The notes: generated from the letters alone by a model not told the origin. A stretch of DNA of 64,000 bases from Butyrivibrio hungatei NK4A153 (GCF_000424465.1 NZ_AUJY01000002.1:62001-126000), one strand, 5' to 3'; shown: positions 24,983 to 32,466, counted from the stretch's first letter. Numbers and translations: made by a program.

Positions 24983-25012
24983 TTGACGCGAAAAAGTATT
25001 AGAATCTATTAT
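24983..25012 (+). promoter_or_regulatory. Promoter of the thioesterase gene
   Basis: TTGACG (24983-24988) and TATTAT (25007-25012), 18-bp spacer; nearly the same layout as the promoter at 23772. Confidence 0.65.
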
Positions 25013-25048
25013 GGTAGTTGCAACGCTATATTTAAGGAGAGTACCAAA

Positions 25049-25501
25049 ATGAGACCAACACACACAGAAAAAGAAAATGCAATGAGGGAAAAGATAATCC
25101 CTGAATTATATGCAAACGAATACAATAAATTTATAGGTTTTGAAATATTGGAATTAAGCTCAACATACAGTAAAGCCAGAATCAAAGCTGATTCAAGATT
25201 GCACAACACATACGGAAGCATCCATGGTGGAGCACTTCTTTCATTTGTCGATGCAATGGCGGGAGCAACAGGAAGCATGAGCGGACATTATGTTACGACC
25301 GTCTCAGCGAATCTGAACTTCTTACTTCCTGCAGTAAACACTGAGTATATCTACTGCGAGTGCATGAAGCTTAAGACAGGTAAGCACATCCTTGTATTCG
25401 ATATCAGAGTTACCGATGATAACGGAAATCTTCTGGATAGTGGAGAATTTTCATTCTTTGCAAGCAAAGTTCCGGTACTTGGTGACAATCTTAAATTCTG
25501 A
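25049..25501 (+). CDS. PaaI-type hotdog thioesterase
   Basis: A 150-residue single hotdog domain. The helix HNTYGSIHGGALLSFVDAMAGA carries the HGG(A) motif of 4HBT thioesterases that hydrolyse acyl-CoAs. ATG 25049, nine bases behind AAGGAG, is chosen over a longer frame from 24983, which would start inside the promoter. The GNAT gene follows after 16 bp. Substrate unknown. Confidence 0.85.
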   Translation: MRPTHTEKENAMREKIIPELYANEYNKFIGFEILELSSTYSKARIKADSRLHNTYGSIHGGALLSFVDAMAGATGSMSGHYVTTVSANLNFLLPAVNTEYIYCECMKLKTGKHILVFDIRVTDDNGNLLDSGEFSFFASKVPVLGDNLKF

Positions 25502-25517
25502 TAAGGGTTAACTGATT

Positions 25518-25961
25518 ATGGAATTGATCGTAAAACATTTCAATGAGCTTAGCACACGCGAGCTCTATGAAATATTGAAAACCAGATTCGAGATATTCGT
25601 AACCGAGCAGGAGTGCATATACCAAGACCTTGACGATAAAGATCAGGACGCGATTCATGTCTTTTGCATAAATGACAGTGGTCGTGTGGCCGGATGCCTT
25701 AGAGTATTCTGGAATGACAAAGCATCCGGCATTGCACAGATTGGAAGGGTTGTGACGCTTGAACACGGCAAAGGAATAGGCCGAGAGATTCTTCATAAGG
25801 GCGTAGAGATAGCGACAGAACAGCTTGGCGCAAAAAAGATATATCTTGAAGCTCAGGAGTATGCCATTGGCTACTACGCTAAAGAAGGCTTTGAAGTTGT
25901 ATCAGATGTCTTTATGGAGGACGGGATTCCTCATGTGAAGATGGAACGAGCCACAAAATAA
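25518..25961 (+). CDS. ElaA-type GNAT acetyltransferase
   Basis: A 147-residue acetyl-CoA-dependent acetyltransferase. The N-terminal LYEILKTRFEIFVTEQECIYQDLDDKD block is the hallmark of ElaA-like proteins, and QIGRVVTLEHGKGIGREI contains the acetyl-CoA pyrophosphate-binding loop (R-G/K-x-G-x-G/R pattern). YAKEGFEVVS follows as usual. The acceptor is unknown. Probably in one transcript with the thioesterase. Confidence 0.88.
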   Translation: MELIVKHFNELSTRELYEILKTRFEIFVTEQECIYQDLDDKDQDAIHVFCINDSGRVAGCLRVFWNDKASGIAQIGRVVTLEHGKGIGREILHKGVEIATEQLGAKKIYLEAQEYAIGYYAKEGFEVVSDVFMEDGIPHVKMERATK

Positions 25962-25968
25962 CTTGATA

Positions 25969-26064
25969 ATGAAGCATGTATGCCCCTATCAAAAAGATAA
26001 ATTTGGCGGCGCCGGAACTGCAGAATTCGTGTACAAGGCCATAAAGAAATATTGCGGCAAGTAA
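25969..26064 (+). pseudogene. Short C-terminal-looking gene fragment
   Basis: A 31-residue frame ending DKFGGAGTAEFVYKAIKKYC plus two residues, immediately upstream of the inverted-repeat array. It reads like the C-terminus of a larger enzyme with an alpha/beta fold, but I cannot name it and no upstream part is present. Best treated as a remnant. Confidence 0.35.
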
Positions 26065-26070
26065 AAATGA

Positions 26071-26170
26071 CGACTTTTATCTTTATCTCAATAATAAACA
26101 GAGATAAAGATAAAAGTCGGTTTGACTTTCATCTTTATCTTCATTAAAATCATAGATAAAGATAAAAGTC
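26071..26170. repeat. Double inverted-repeat array upstream of the ATPase gene
   Basis: Two adjacent hairpin units are built from the same arm. Unit 1 is a perfect 19-bp dyad (26071-26089 with 26101-26119); unit 2 is a 17-bp dyad with one mismatch (26124-26140 with 26154-26170). All four arms are versions of GACTTTTATCTTTATCT in alternating orientation. The array ends 15 bp before the ATPase start and next to its ribosome site, so it could be a cooperative operator, an RNA leader structure or a recombination site. Confidence 0.85.
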
Positions 26171-26185
26171 GTTCAGGAGGCCGTT

Positions 26186-27610
26186 ATGGAAAATCTTATA
26201 GGACGTGAAAATGAGATAAAGCGCTTGGATAGAGCAATGTCTGAAAAAGAAGCACAATTGATAGTAGTATATGGTAGAAGAAGGGTTGGAAAAACTTTCC
26301 TTATAAATGAGTACTATGATAATTCCTTTGCGTTTAAGTTCACAGGATCAGAAAATCAAAAAAACAGAGAACAATTAAAGAATTTCATTCTTGAATTAAA
26401 TAATACGTCGCATACAAAGTATGATGATCCAAAGGATTGGACAGAGGCTTTTTTTGCGCTTAGAAATTATCTTGAGTCTTTAGATTCAAAGAAAAAGCAA
26501 GTGGTTTTCTTTGATGAGCTTCCATGGATGGACAAAATTAACTCCGGATTTTTGGATGCATTTGAATGGTTCTGGAATTCATGGGGATCAACCAGAAAGA
26601 ACCTGGTATTTATTGTATGTGGTTCGGCAACATCATGGATGGTTGATAAATTGGATGAGAATAGAGGTGGCTTATTCAATAGACAAACGTGCAGATTATT
26701 CTTGGAACCTTTTGATCTTAGGCATACGGAGATGTATCTTAATTCTCGAAATATCTTTTGGTCAAAATATGATATTGTACAGGTCTATATGATAATGGGA
26801 GGCATTCCGTTTTATTTAAGGCTTTTAGACAGTGAAAAGACTTTAAATGAAAATATTGATAGCATATTCTTTGGAAAAAGAGCTGAATTATGGAATGAGT
26901 TTGAGCATCTGTATCATACTTTGTTTTCGAATAGTGATCAGTATATAAAGGTTGCGACAGCTTTAAGCGAGAAGAGGAGTGGCCTTTCCAGAGAGGAACT
27001 GGTTAAGAAAACAGGGTTATCATCAAACGGCGTGTTGACAAAGATGCTGTCGAATCTTGAAAAATGTGGTTTTATAAGAGTAAATAGGATGTATGGAAAT
27101 AAAAAACGAGGGATGCGTTATCAGTTATCGGACTATTACTCATTGTTTTATTTCAAATTTATTCGGGATAATTACGGCAAAGATGAGCATTTTTGGAGTA
27201 ATATGAACGATAATCCTGCAAGGCGCGCATGGTCGGGACTGACTTATGAACAGGTATGCAAAGATCATATTAATCAGATAAAGCAAACTCTGGGAATATC
27301 AGGTGTTCTTACAGAAGTATCAACGTGGGATAAACAAGGTGATAATAACGAAAACGGAGCACAGATTGATCTGATTATAGAAAGGCGTGACAGGGTAATA
27401 AATCTGTGTGAGATTAAGTTTGCAGGGCGTGAATATGAGATAGACAAAACGTATGACCTTGCGCTAAAAAATAAGGTTGAAGTTTTCAGAAAAGCTACTA
27501 AAAACACTAACACAATAATAGTTACCATGATTACTACGTATGGTGTGAAAAAGAATATGTACAGTAATTATATTGGAAAAGAAGTGCTTATGGATGATTT
27601 ATTCAATTAA
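26186..27610 (+). CDS. AAA ATPase with C-terminal PD-(D/E)XK-like DUF234 domain
   Basis: A 474-residue protein of the archaeal-ATPase group. Residues 30-37 form the P-loop (GRRRVGKT), VVFFDELPWMD is Walker B, followed by VFIVCGSATSWM (sensor 1) and a winged-helix segment near 270-310 (GLSREELVKKTGLSSNGVLTKML). The C-terminal domain contains AQIDLIIERRDRVINLCEIKF, the D-x-n-E-x-K pattern of a PD-(D/E)XK nuclease fold. These genes are frequent, mobile and of unsettled role; some lie in defence islands. It is isolated behind the inverted-repeat array. Confidence 0.85.
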   Translation: MENLIGRENEIKRLDRAMSEKEAQLIVVYGRRRVGKTFLINEYYDNSFAFKFTGSENQKNREQLKNFILELNNTSHTKYDDPKDWTEAFFALRNYLESLDSKKKQVVFFDELPWMDKINSGFLDAFEWFWNSWGSTRKNLVFIVCGSATSWMVDKLDENRGGLFNRQTCRLFLEPFDLRHTEMYLNSRNIFWSKYDIVQVYMIMGGIPFYLRLLDSEKTLNENIDSIFFGKRAELWNEFEHLYHTLFSNSDQYIKVATALSEKRSGLSREELVKKTGLSSNGVLTKMLSNLEKCGFIRVNRMYGNKKRGMRYQLSDYYSLFYFKFIRDNYGKDEHFWSNMNDNPARRAWSGLTYEQVCKDHINQIKQTLGISGVLTEVSTWDKQGDNNENGAQIDLIIERRDRVINLCEIKFAGREYEIDKTYDLALKNKVEVFRKATKNTNTIIVTMITTYGVKKNMYSNYIGKEVLMDDLFN

Positions 27611-27684
27611 TGACAAGCGGAAAATTGTTCGTTACAATTGAAGTGCAATTAGGAAGCTGACAATTGAAGAGAGAGGGAGGTCGC

Positions 27685-28173
27685 ATGAAGACGCTGATAG
27701 TTTACTACTCAATGGAAGGAAACACGCAGTACGTTGCAGACAAGGTAAAAGAAAAGGTAGATGCCGATACACTTCGCCTTGTGCCCAAGAAAGCCTATAA
27801 CGACAAGGGTTTTGCAAAGTTCTTCTGGGGCGGAAAGAGTGCGCTCATGGCGGAAAAGCCTGAGCTTGAAGATTACAGTGTTGATTTTTCAAAGTATGAC
27901 CGCATCATTTTTGGTTTCCCTGTGTGGGCAGGAACTTTCACACCGCCGATTCGTACTTTCGTCGAGGATAACAGAAAAAACCTCGCGGGAAAAAGATTCT
28001 GCGCTTATGCCTGCATGGCCGGATCGGGCGGAGCAAAAGCTATAGGTAAACTTGCGAAGTTTCTTGAGATACCCGGCTTTGAAGCTACTTCAATTTTTAT
28101 AGATCCCAAGGCAGCGCCAAACGCTGAGAAAGAGGCGCAGATCAACGGTTTTTGCGTGGCGCTCAATCAATAA
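27685..28173 (+). CDS. Flavodoxin-like protein
   Basis: A 162-residue FMN-binding electron carrier or quinone-reductase-like protein. The phosphate-binding loop YYSMEGNTQYVA is at the N-terminus, IIFGFPVWAGTFTPPIRTFV supplies the second FMN loop and CAYACMAGSGG the third. GGGAGG four bases upstream of ATG 27685 fixes the start. Single gene; redox partner unknown, although several Fe-S proteins are encoded in the window. Confidence 0.9.
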   Translation: MKTLIVYYSMEGNTQYVADKVKEKVDADTLRLVPKKAYNDKGFAKFFWGGKSALMAEKPELEDYSVDFSKYDRIIFGFPVWAGTFTPPIRTFVEDNRKNLAGKRFCAYACMAGSGGAKAIGKLAKFLEIPGFEATSIFIDPKAAPNAEKEAQINGFCVALNQ

Positions 28174-28203
28174 AAATTAATTTATAATCTTTTAATTTCA
28201 TTT

Positions 28204-28247
28204 TTGTTTTATTTGGTGACCCGAACATATATAATTGCAATTACATA
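28204..28247 (+). promoter_or_regulatory. Promoter 1 with AATTGCAATT palindrome
   Basis: TTGTTT (28204-28209) and TATAAT (28230-28235) are 20 bp apart; TATAATTGCAATTACATA follows, with the perfect palindrome AATTGCAATT at 28233-28242. The same layout and 18-base string recur at 28495-28538, so the two promoters probably share a regulator. It would drive the RNA candidate downstream. Confidence 0.6.
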
Positions 28248-28390
28248 CTTCCCAGTCGCGTTTCGGTATGCAGTGTTCGAGCTTATGGACTGTACCGGGC
28301 GTAGGCAGGATAGGCCAACCTGATCATTATTTAACGTTGAAGTGATAGGGTAAGGCTGAGGTATAACGCAAAAGGAAAGAGTCAGGGAAA
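28248..28390 (+). ncRNA. Candidate structured small RNA or leader
   Basis: No reading frame fits here. GCGTT (28258-28262) can pair with AACGC (near 28364-28368) to close a three-way junction. One arm is CGGTA/TACCG extended by CAGT/ACTG; the other is GCC/GGC extended by CCT-ATCA/TGATAGG with one bulge. An outer TTCCC/GGGAA pairing is possible. It lies between its own promoter and the AGGAGAGA hairpin, so a discrete RNA of about 190 nt is likely. Class not recognised. Confidence 0.5.
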
Positions 28391-28440
28391 AATGCATTTC
28401 ATATGCTGCAGGAGAGATCAGCATAAGAAGTGCATTTTTT
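28391..28440 (+). repeat. AGGAGAGA-loop hairpin, copy 1 (terminator-like)
   Basis: ATGCATTTC pairs with GAAGTGCAT, and TATGCTG pairs with CAGCATA, around the loop CAGGAGAGAT; a T run follows. Related copies are at 29047 and 32404. It probably ends the RNA that starts near 28243. Confidence 0.75.
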
Positions 28441-28494
28441 CTATACTTTTTTTATTTTTAGGGAAAATATTTTTACATTCTTTTTATCCCGAGT

Positions 28495-28538
28495 TTGTTT
28501 CATTTGTCGGCGCTCATGATTATAATTGCAATTACATA
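28495..28538 (+). promoter_or_regulatory. Promoter 2 with AATTGCAATT palindrome
   Basis: TTGTTT (28495-28500) and TATAAT (28521-28526) are again 20 bp apart, with TATAATTGCAATTACATA identical to promoter 1. It drives the small secreted protein gene that follows. Confidence 0.6.
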
Positions 28539-28568
28539 ATTTGTAGAAAGTGAGGAAATGCAATTGAG

Positions 28569-29036
28569 ATGTTTGTGAAAAGAAATCTATCTGTGATAAC
28601 AGCGTTTCTCGTGATTGCCGCAATGTTTGTAACGGGTGAGGTAAAGAGCAATGCTGCAGGCGCGGGAGCAAGTAGTGATACTACCGTGTATGTTACCAAG
28701 ACAGGCGATTGTTATCATAGCTCAGGTTGTAACAGTCTTCGTAAGAGCTGCATTTCGATAACACTTCAGGAGGCGATAGACGATGGCTATAAACCATGCA
28801 GAAACTGCTACCCCGTAGCGCTTGATACGGTTCCGCTTACAAGTGAAGTTGAAGAAGAAATTGAAGCACTAAAGACCTACGAAGGAAACACCAAAGAATT
28901 CAACGCATACACTTACTACATGAACAATATTGATCTCCAGATCGAGATCGGCCCCGACGGTGATGCCCTTCTGGAGCACTTTATCGAACAGGGTAAGGAA
29001 GAGGAAAGAATCGCAAAAGAAGAAAAGAGAAGATAG
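28569..29036 (+). CDS. Small secreted protein with Ada-like Cys motif
   Basis: A 155-residue exported protein. Signal peptide 1-29 is followed by VYVTKTGDCYHSSGCNSLRK and GYKPCRNCYP: the Cys/His spacing of a small zinc-binding module found as a tail on many bacterial secreted proteins and nucleases, here without a catalytic partner. The C-terminal half is acidic and helical, ending in a Lys/Glu run. It sits between two AGGAGAGA-loop hairpins. Function unknown; metal or DNA binding outside the cell is possible. Confidence 0.75.
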   Translation: MFVKRNLSVITAFLVIAAMFVTGEVKSNAAGAGASSDTTVYVTKTGDCYHSSGCNSLRKSCISITLQEAIDDGYKPCRNCYPVALDTVPLTSEVEEEIEALKTYEGNTKEFNAYTYYMNNIDLQIEIGPDGDALLEHFIEQGKEEERIAKEEKRR

Positions 29037-29046
29037 GGTTCAAAAA

Positions 29047-29105
29047 ATGCACCTCGCATGCTGCAGGAGAGACAGCGTTCGGGGTGCATTTCATATCTTT
29101 TTTTC
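29047..29105 (+). repeat. AGGAGAGA-loop hairpin, copy 2 (terminator-like)
   Basis: Ten-bp outer stem (29047-29056 with 29080-29089), then ATGCTG/CAGCGT with loop CAGGAGAGA. The T run at 29098-29105 overlaps the end of the convergent radical SAM gene. Confidence 0.75.
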
Positions 29106-30176
29106 AAGTGAATCCATAAGACATAGGCGCTGAGTTTTGTTTACATAGTCCCATGTATGGAAAGCTCCGCCCATACAATACTTGTTGCTTGAGCAGTTTG
29201 CGCATTTCTCGTTATCGCCGGATCTGTCATAACGAAAGGCTTTGAATTCGTTTTCCCAGATGTCGGAGAAACGCCTGTCATGTATGTTGCCCTGAATTAT
29301 ACCGGGCTGTGTTCTGTCTATATCAAGACAACCGTAAACGTCACCTGTCACAGTTATGCTGGCAACAGTAATGCCTGCCATGCAAAAGAAGTACCAGTCC
29401 CTTACTTCTCTTTCGTATTCAAGGCCTAAGTAGTGGCAGCAACCGTAGGTCACTGGCTCGTTATCGGCTCTTTTATCACGGATAAAGTTCAGAAGATTTC
29501 GTTGATCATCAGCGGTAAGAAGAAGCTCGGGATGATCAAGTGCTCTACCGATAGGCTCAATGCCCATGATACGCCAGCTGTCGATATCTATATCGGACAT
29601 TATTTCGTAAAGAGGCTCTAATTCGCATATAGTTTGGTGATTAACGACGGTTGTCACCATGATCTCATCAAAGCAATCAAGATCTATGAGGTTCTGAATA
29701 CCTTCCATGGCTCTTTTATACGCACCGTCAAGTCCCCTTATCTTATCATGCGTTTCGGGGAGTCCGTCGATACTGACAGATATGGTGTTCATGCCGCATC
29801 TTTGAAGCATCTTGGCAACTTCGGGAGTGATAAGAACCGCGTTGGAAGTCATTCCCCACTTAAAACCAAGTGAGTGGGCATAACCCATAACATCTTCAAA
29901 ACCATGGTATAAAAGAGGCTCTCCGCCTGTAACATTTATTTGTGGAAGTCGGTTTTTAAAGTCCTCTTTTAACTGATCAAGGATATTTTTCCATTCCTGA
30001 GGATTCATTTCCTCTGCTTTTATATCACCACATCTTGAACCGCAGTGCCAACAGTGCTCGTTGCAGTTGAGAGTAAGTTCAAAGAAAAGCTGTTTGAGAA
30101 CGGGCTTTTTAAAAAACTTTTTTCTCACGTCATACTGAAGATCAAGGTGTGACAGCTTCATTTTATTTTTATTCAT
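29091..30176 (-). CDS. Radical SAM/SPASM peptide-maturase-like enzyme
   Basis: A 361-residue Fe-S enzyme. The SAM cluster motif is Cys38-x3-Cys42-x2-Cys45 (CNEHCWHC), then TGGEPLLY and a Ser-x-Asp strand (ISVSIDG). The C-terminal SPASM region has C-x12-G-x4-C and CANCSSNKYC, but Ala replaces the Cys expected three residues later. SPASM enzymes usually modify ribosomal peptides or proteins. It is the second gene of an operon with a small lipoprotein-like gene 30 bp upstream, the obvious substrate candidate. I recall Haft-type rSAM/lipoprotein pairs of this kind; exact subfamily not verified. Confidence 0.88.
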   Translation of the reverse strand: MNKNKMKLSHLDLQYDVRKKFFKKPVLKQLFFELTLNCNEHCWHCGSRCGDIKAEEMNPQEWKNILDQLKEDFKNRLPQINVTGGEPLLYHGFEDVMGYAHSLGFKWGMTSNAVLITPEVAKMLQRCGMNTISVSIDGLPETHDKIRGLDGAYKRAMEGIQNLIDLDCFDEIMVTTVVNHQTICELEPLYEIMSDIDIDSWRIMGIEPIGRALDHPELLLTADDQRNLLNFIRDKRADNEPVTYGCCHYLGLEYEREVRDWYFFCMAGITVASITVTGDVYGCLDIDRTQPGIIQGNIHDRRFSDIWENEFKAFRYDRSGDNEKCANCSSNKYCMGGAFHTWDYVNKTQRLCLMDSLEKKI

Positions 30177-30206
30177 ATCAGATTTCCTAATACTATCAAA
30201 CGGTTA

Positions 30207-30494
30207 TTACTTTGCCTTAGGCGGTCCGTATACTACAGGTCCTTTTTCAAAATCAATATCAGGATTCTTGTCTTGCGCATCATCAGTTGGTTCAGCGGAT
30301 TCAGGTGCTTCTGAAGTGTCAGCGGTTGCATTATCAATAGATGATTCTTCATCAACAACAGATGATTCATATGAGCTGTAGGTATCAGCATCTTCATAAT
30401 GTTGCGGCGGACCATAAGCGCAAGCGGCGTTAAGTACCATGCTAGCGACACTTACTGATGTGGCGATCACTACTTTTTTTGTCCTTTTTTTCAT
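30207..30494 (-). CDS. Small lipoprotein-like putative radical SAM substrate with two YGPP motifs
   Basis: A 95-residue protein. Basic N-terminus and hydrophobic segment (1-24) end at LNAAC, with Cys25 the likely lipidated residue although the lipobox is imperfect. CAYGPPQ follows directly, then a 50-residue acidic Ser/Asp/Glu linker, and the chain ends VVYGPPKAK. The YGPP repeat at both ends is unusual and is the probable site of recognition or modification. GGAGG eight bases before ATG 30494 fixes the start. Encoded just before the radical SAM/SPASM gene. Confidence 0.8.
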   Translation of the reverse strand: MKKRTKKVVIATSVSVASMVLNAACAYGPPQHYEDADTYSSYESSVVDEESSIDNATADTSEAPESAEPTDDAQDKNPDIDFEKGPVVYGPPKAK

Positions 30495-30614
30495 AAGTAA
30501 TGCCTCCAAATATATTAATAATATATTAATCTAAAAGGGAAAAATTATCAAATAAGGCAATTAATGTGGGTGTTATAGGATATGGATTCCAGGGTGATAA
30601 AAACGAAAATCACG

Positions 30615-30643
30615 TTGCAGACAGAATAAAAATAATGTATTAT
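30615..30643 (+). promoter_or_regulatory. Promoter of the AAA ATPase/TOPRIM-like pair
   Basis: TTGCAG (30615-30620) and TATTAT (30638-30643), 17-bp spacer. A GTTAT...ATAAC dyad lies just downstream at about 30644-30664 and could bind a regulator. Confidence 0.55.
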
Positions 30644-30694
30644 GTTATTGTGCAAATGGATAACAACGCAATATTTGTTTTTAAGAGGTAAAAC

Positions 30695-31849
30695 ATGAAA
30701 ATATTAAGAATACGAGTGAACGGACTTCCGTTATATAAAGAGCCATTTGATGTTTCTTTCTATGCTGTTCAAAGAGTACAGAGCAAGCACATGGATTCTG
30801 TATATTATTTAGGGGGCAATATATATGTAAATACTGCTGAGGCATTTGCGGGAATAAATGCTTCCGGAAAAACAACAACATTGAAAGTAATTTCTTTTGT
30901 AAGTGCGCTTTTAGGAGCAGTGCCATTGAATTCGAGATTTGTTCCACAGATTTTAGAGGAGAATAAAAAGGCAGTATTTGATATTGATTTTTTTGCTGAT
31001 AATAGAATTTTTCATCTTAAAAGTCAGATAATAAGAAGCAGGAATTCTGATGATAGAAATAATATCAAAATAGTATCTGAGGAATTATGGGAAAAAAGTA
31101 TTACGAGTAAAGTGAATAAATCGAATTTGCTGTCTTACGATGGATTAGAGCCATCTAGAGTTCGTGATAATTCGGATGAGTATCTGCCAGATGATGTTAG
31201 CATTATGATTGCGGTTCGAAAGCAGGCAAATGATAATAGTATATTTGTTGATCTTGTAGGCCTTACCAATATTAATCTCTTCGTTCCTCGGAGGGGAGAT
31301 GTTTTAAATGAGATTATTATGCTACTTGATCCTACAATTGAATATATTACAACTGAGAATGTAAATGATAAGATAATCACCAGATTGAAGTTTATTGATC
31401 AGGACGAACGAGTTCTTTCGGACCCAAGGGAAATTAATGTCTACCTTTCTTCTGGAACTGTTAAAGGCGTAAGAGTATTTACCGATGCTATAAGAGTACT
31501 GAAAAAAGGGGGATACTTACTTATTGATGAGGTTGAGAATCATTTTAATCGTGAATTGGTAACATCCTTGATTCGGTTGTTTTTAAATAAAAAAACTAAT
31601 CCTAAGGGGGCGGTTATTATCTTTTCAACTCATTATCCTGAATTATTGGATGAGCTTAATAGAAATGATTCTGTGTTTATAACAAGAAGTGATAAAGGGC
31701 TTAGCGTTGATAATCTCAATTCACTTCTAGATAGAAATGATATGAAAAAGAGTGAGGTGTACCAGAGCAATTTTCTTGAAGGAACAGCGCCGAAATATAA
31801 GTCTTGGCTTGCTTTGCAGAAACGCATTATTAGTAGCTTGGAGGAATAA
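30695..31849 (+). CDS. AAA_15/RloA-like ATPase
   Basis: A 384-residue ABC-type ATPase of the OLD/RecF-like group. P-loop GINASGKT is at 53-60, a Walker B acidic pair at Asp278-Glu279 in LLIDEVENHF, and the H-loop in FSTHYPELLD. Between them is a helical insertion rather than a long coiled coil. The stop codon abuts the start of the next gene, so the two proteins act together. Such ATPases with a small nuclease partner (RloAB, PARIS, Septu-like) are phage-defence modules. AT-rich relative to its surroundings. Confidence 0.8.
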   Translation: MKILRIRVNGLPLYKEPFDVSFYAVQRVQSKHMDSVYYLGGNIYVNTAEAFAGINASGKTTTLKVISFVSALLGAVPLNSRFVPQILEENKKAVFDIDFFADNRIFHLKSQIIRSRNSDDRNNIKIVSEELWEKSITSKVNKSNLLSYDGLEPSRVRDNSDEYLPDDVSIMIAVRKQANDNSIFVDLVGLTNINLFVPRRGDVLNEIIMLLDPTIEYITTENVNDKIITRLKFIDQDERVLSDPREINVYLSSGTVKGVRVFTDAIRVLKKGGYLLIDEVENHFNRELVTSLIRLFLNKKTNPKGAVIIFSTHYPELLDELNRNDSVFITRSDKGLSVDNLNSLLDRNDMKKSEVYQSNFLEGTAPKYKSWLALQKRIISSLEE

Positions 31850-32389
31850 ATGAAAGTAAAGATTTCAGAATCTAACCCTATAGCTTGTATCTGTGAAGGT
31901 GGAGCCGAAACAGCAATAATGGATATTCTTTTGGATAATGACTTGTTGATATTTAAAAGAGAACAGTTGTTGGAAGAAAGTGTATTGCCTCGAACATCTG
32001 TAAAAGAATTTGAACGTCGCTATTTGAGAATGGCATTTGATCAAAAGATTATTATACTTCGTGTCATTGATTCCAGAGGAGAGGAGTTTAATTTGAGTAA
32101 AGCATATCGTTGTCAGGTAGAAGTGATCAATGTGATTACAGCTCCTGAGATAGAAATGCTAATTATTGCAAGTCAGAAAAAGTATGATGAGTATAAACGC
32201 TCGGGAGTTAAGAAGCCAAGTGATTATTGTAAGAATGTGTTGGGAATAAAAAATGTAAAATCTCCTAAGTATATTAAAGAATACTTTTCGAATCCTAAAT
32301 GCCTTGTTGATAGTATTAAAGAATATAATCGTGTTCATAAGCAAAAGAACAATGAGGCTTCACTTTATGATTTGTTAAAGGATAAATAG
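31850..32389 (+). CDS. RloB/TOPRIM-like partner of the AAA ATPase
   Basis: A 179-residue protein. An N-terminal CEGGAETAIMDILLDND looks like the first acidic motif of a TOPRIM or RloB-type domain, with RVIDSRGEEF as the second (Asp) strand and APEIEMLIIASQKKYDEY as the third. A metal-dependent nuclease role is therefore plausible but not proven. Zero-base spacing to the ATPase gene shows a fixed pair. The C-terminal part is basic and helical. Confidence 0.6.
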   Translation: MKVKISESNPIACICEGGAETAIMDILLDNDLLIFKREQLLEESVLPRTSVKEFERRYLRMAFDQKIIILRVIDSRGEEFNLSKAYRCQVEVINVITAPEIEMLIIASQKKYDEYKRSGVKKPSDYCKNVLGIKNVKSPKYIKEYFSNPKCLVDSIKEYNRVHKQKNNEASLYDLLKDK

Positions 32390-32403
32390 ATACAATAAAA
32401 ATA

Positions 32404-32446
32404 CACCCCGGATGCTGTAGGAGAGAGCAGCGTTCGGGGTGCATTT
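32404..32446 (+). repeat. AGGAGAGA-loop hairpin, copy 3 (terminator-like)
   Basis: CACCCCG (32404-32410) pairs with CGGGGTG (32435-32441) and ATGCTG with CAGCGT around TAGGAGAGAG, followed by TTTT. It ends the ATPase pair transcript. Confidence 0.75.
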
Positions 32447-32466
32447 TGCATATAACGAAAAAAAGT

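Noticed and set aside
26071..26170. CRISPR-like repeat-spacer array.
   Set aside because: Only four arms in alternating orientation with 5-13-bp gaps and no cas genes; it is a pair of inverted repeats.
28248..28390. Possible TPP riboswitch: pieces GGCGTAGG, AACCTGATCA and GGCTGAGG resemble the thiamin-box words.
   Set aside because: The pieces occur in the wrong order, not even as a circular permutation, the helices drawn here differ from the TPP fold, and no thiamin gene follows.
28204..28445. 6S RNA.
   Set aside because: 6S RNA is one long arm with a central bubble; here a three-way junction is the better fold.
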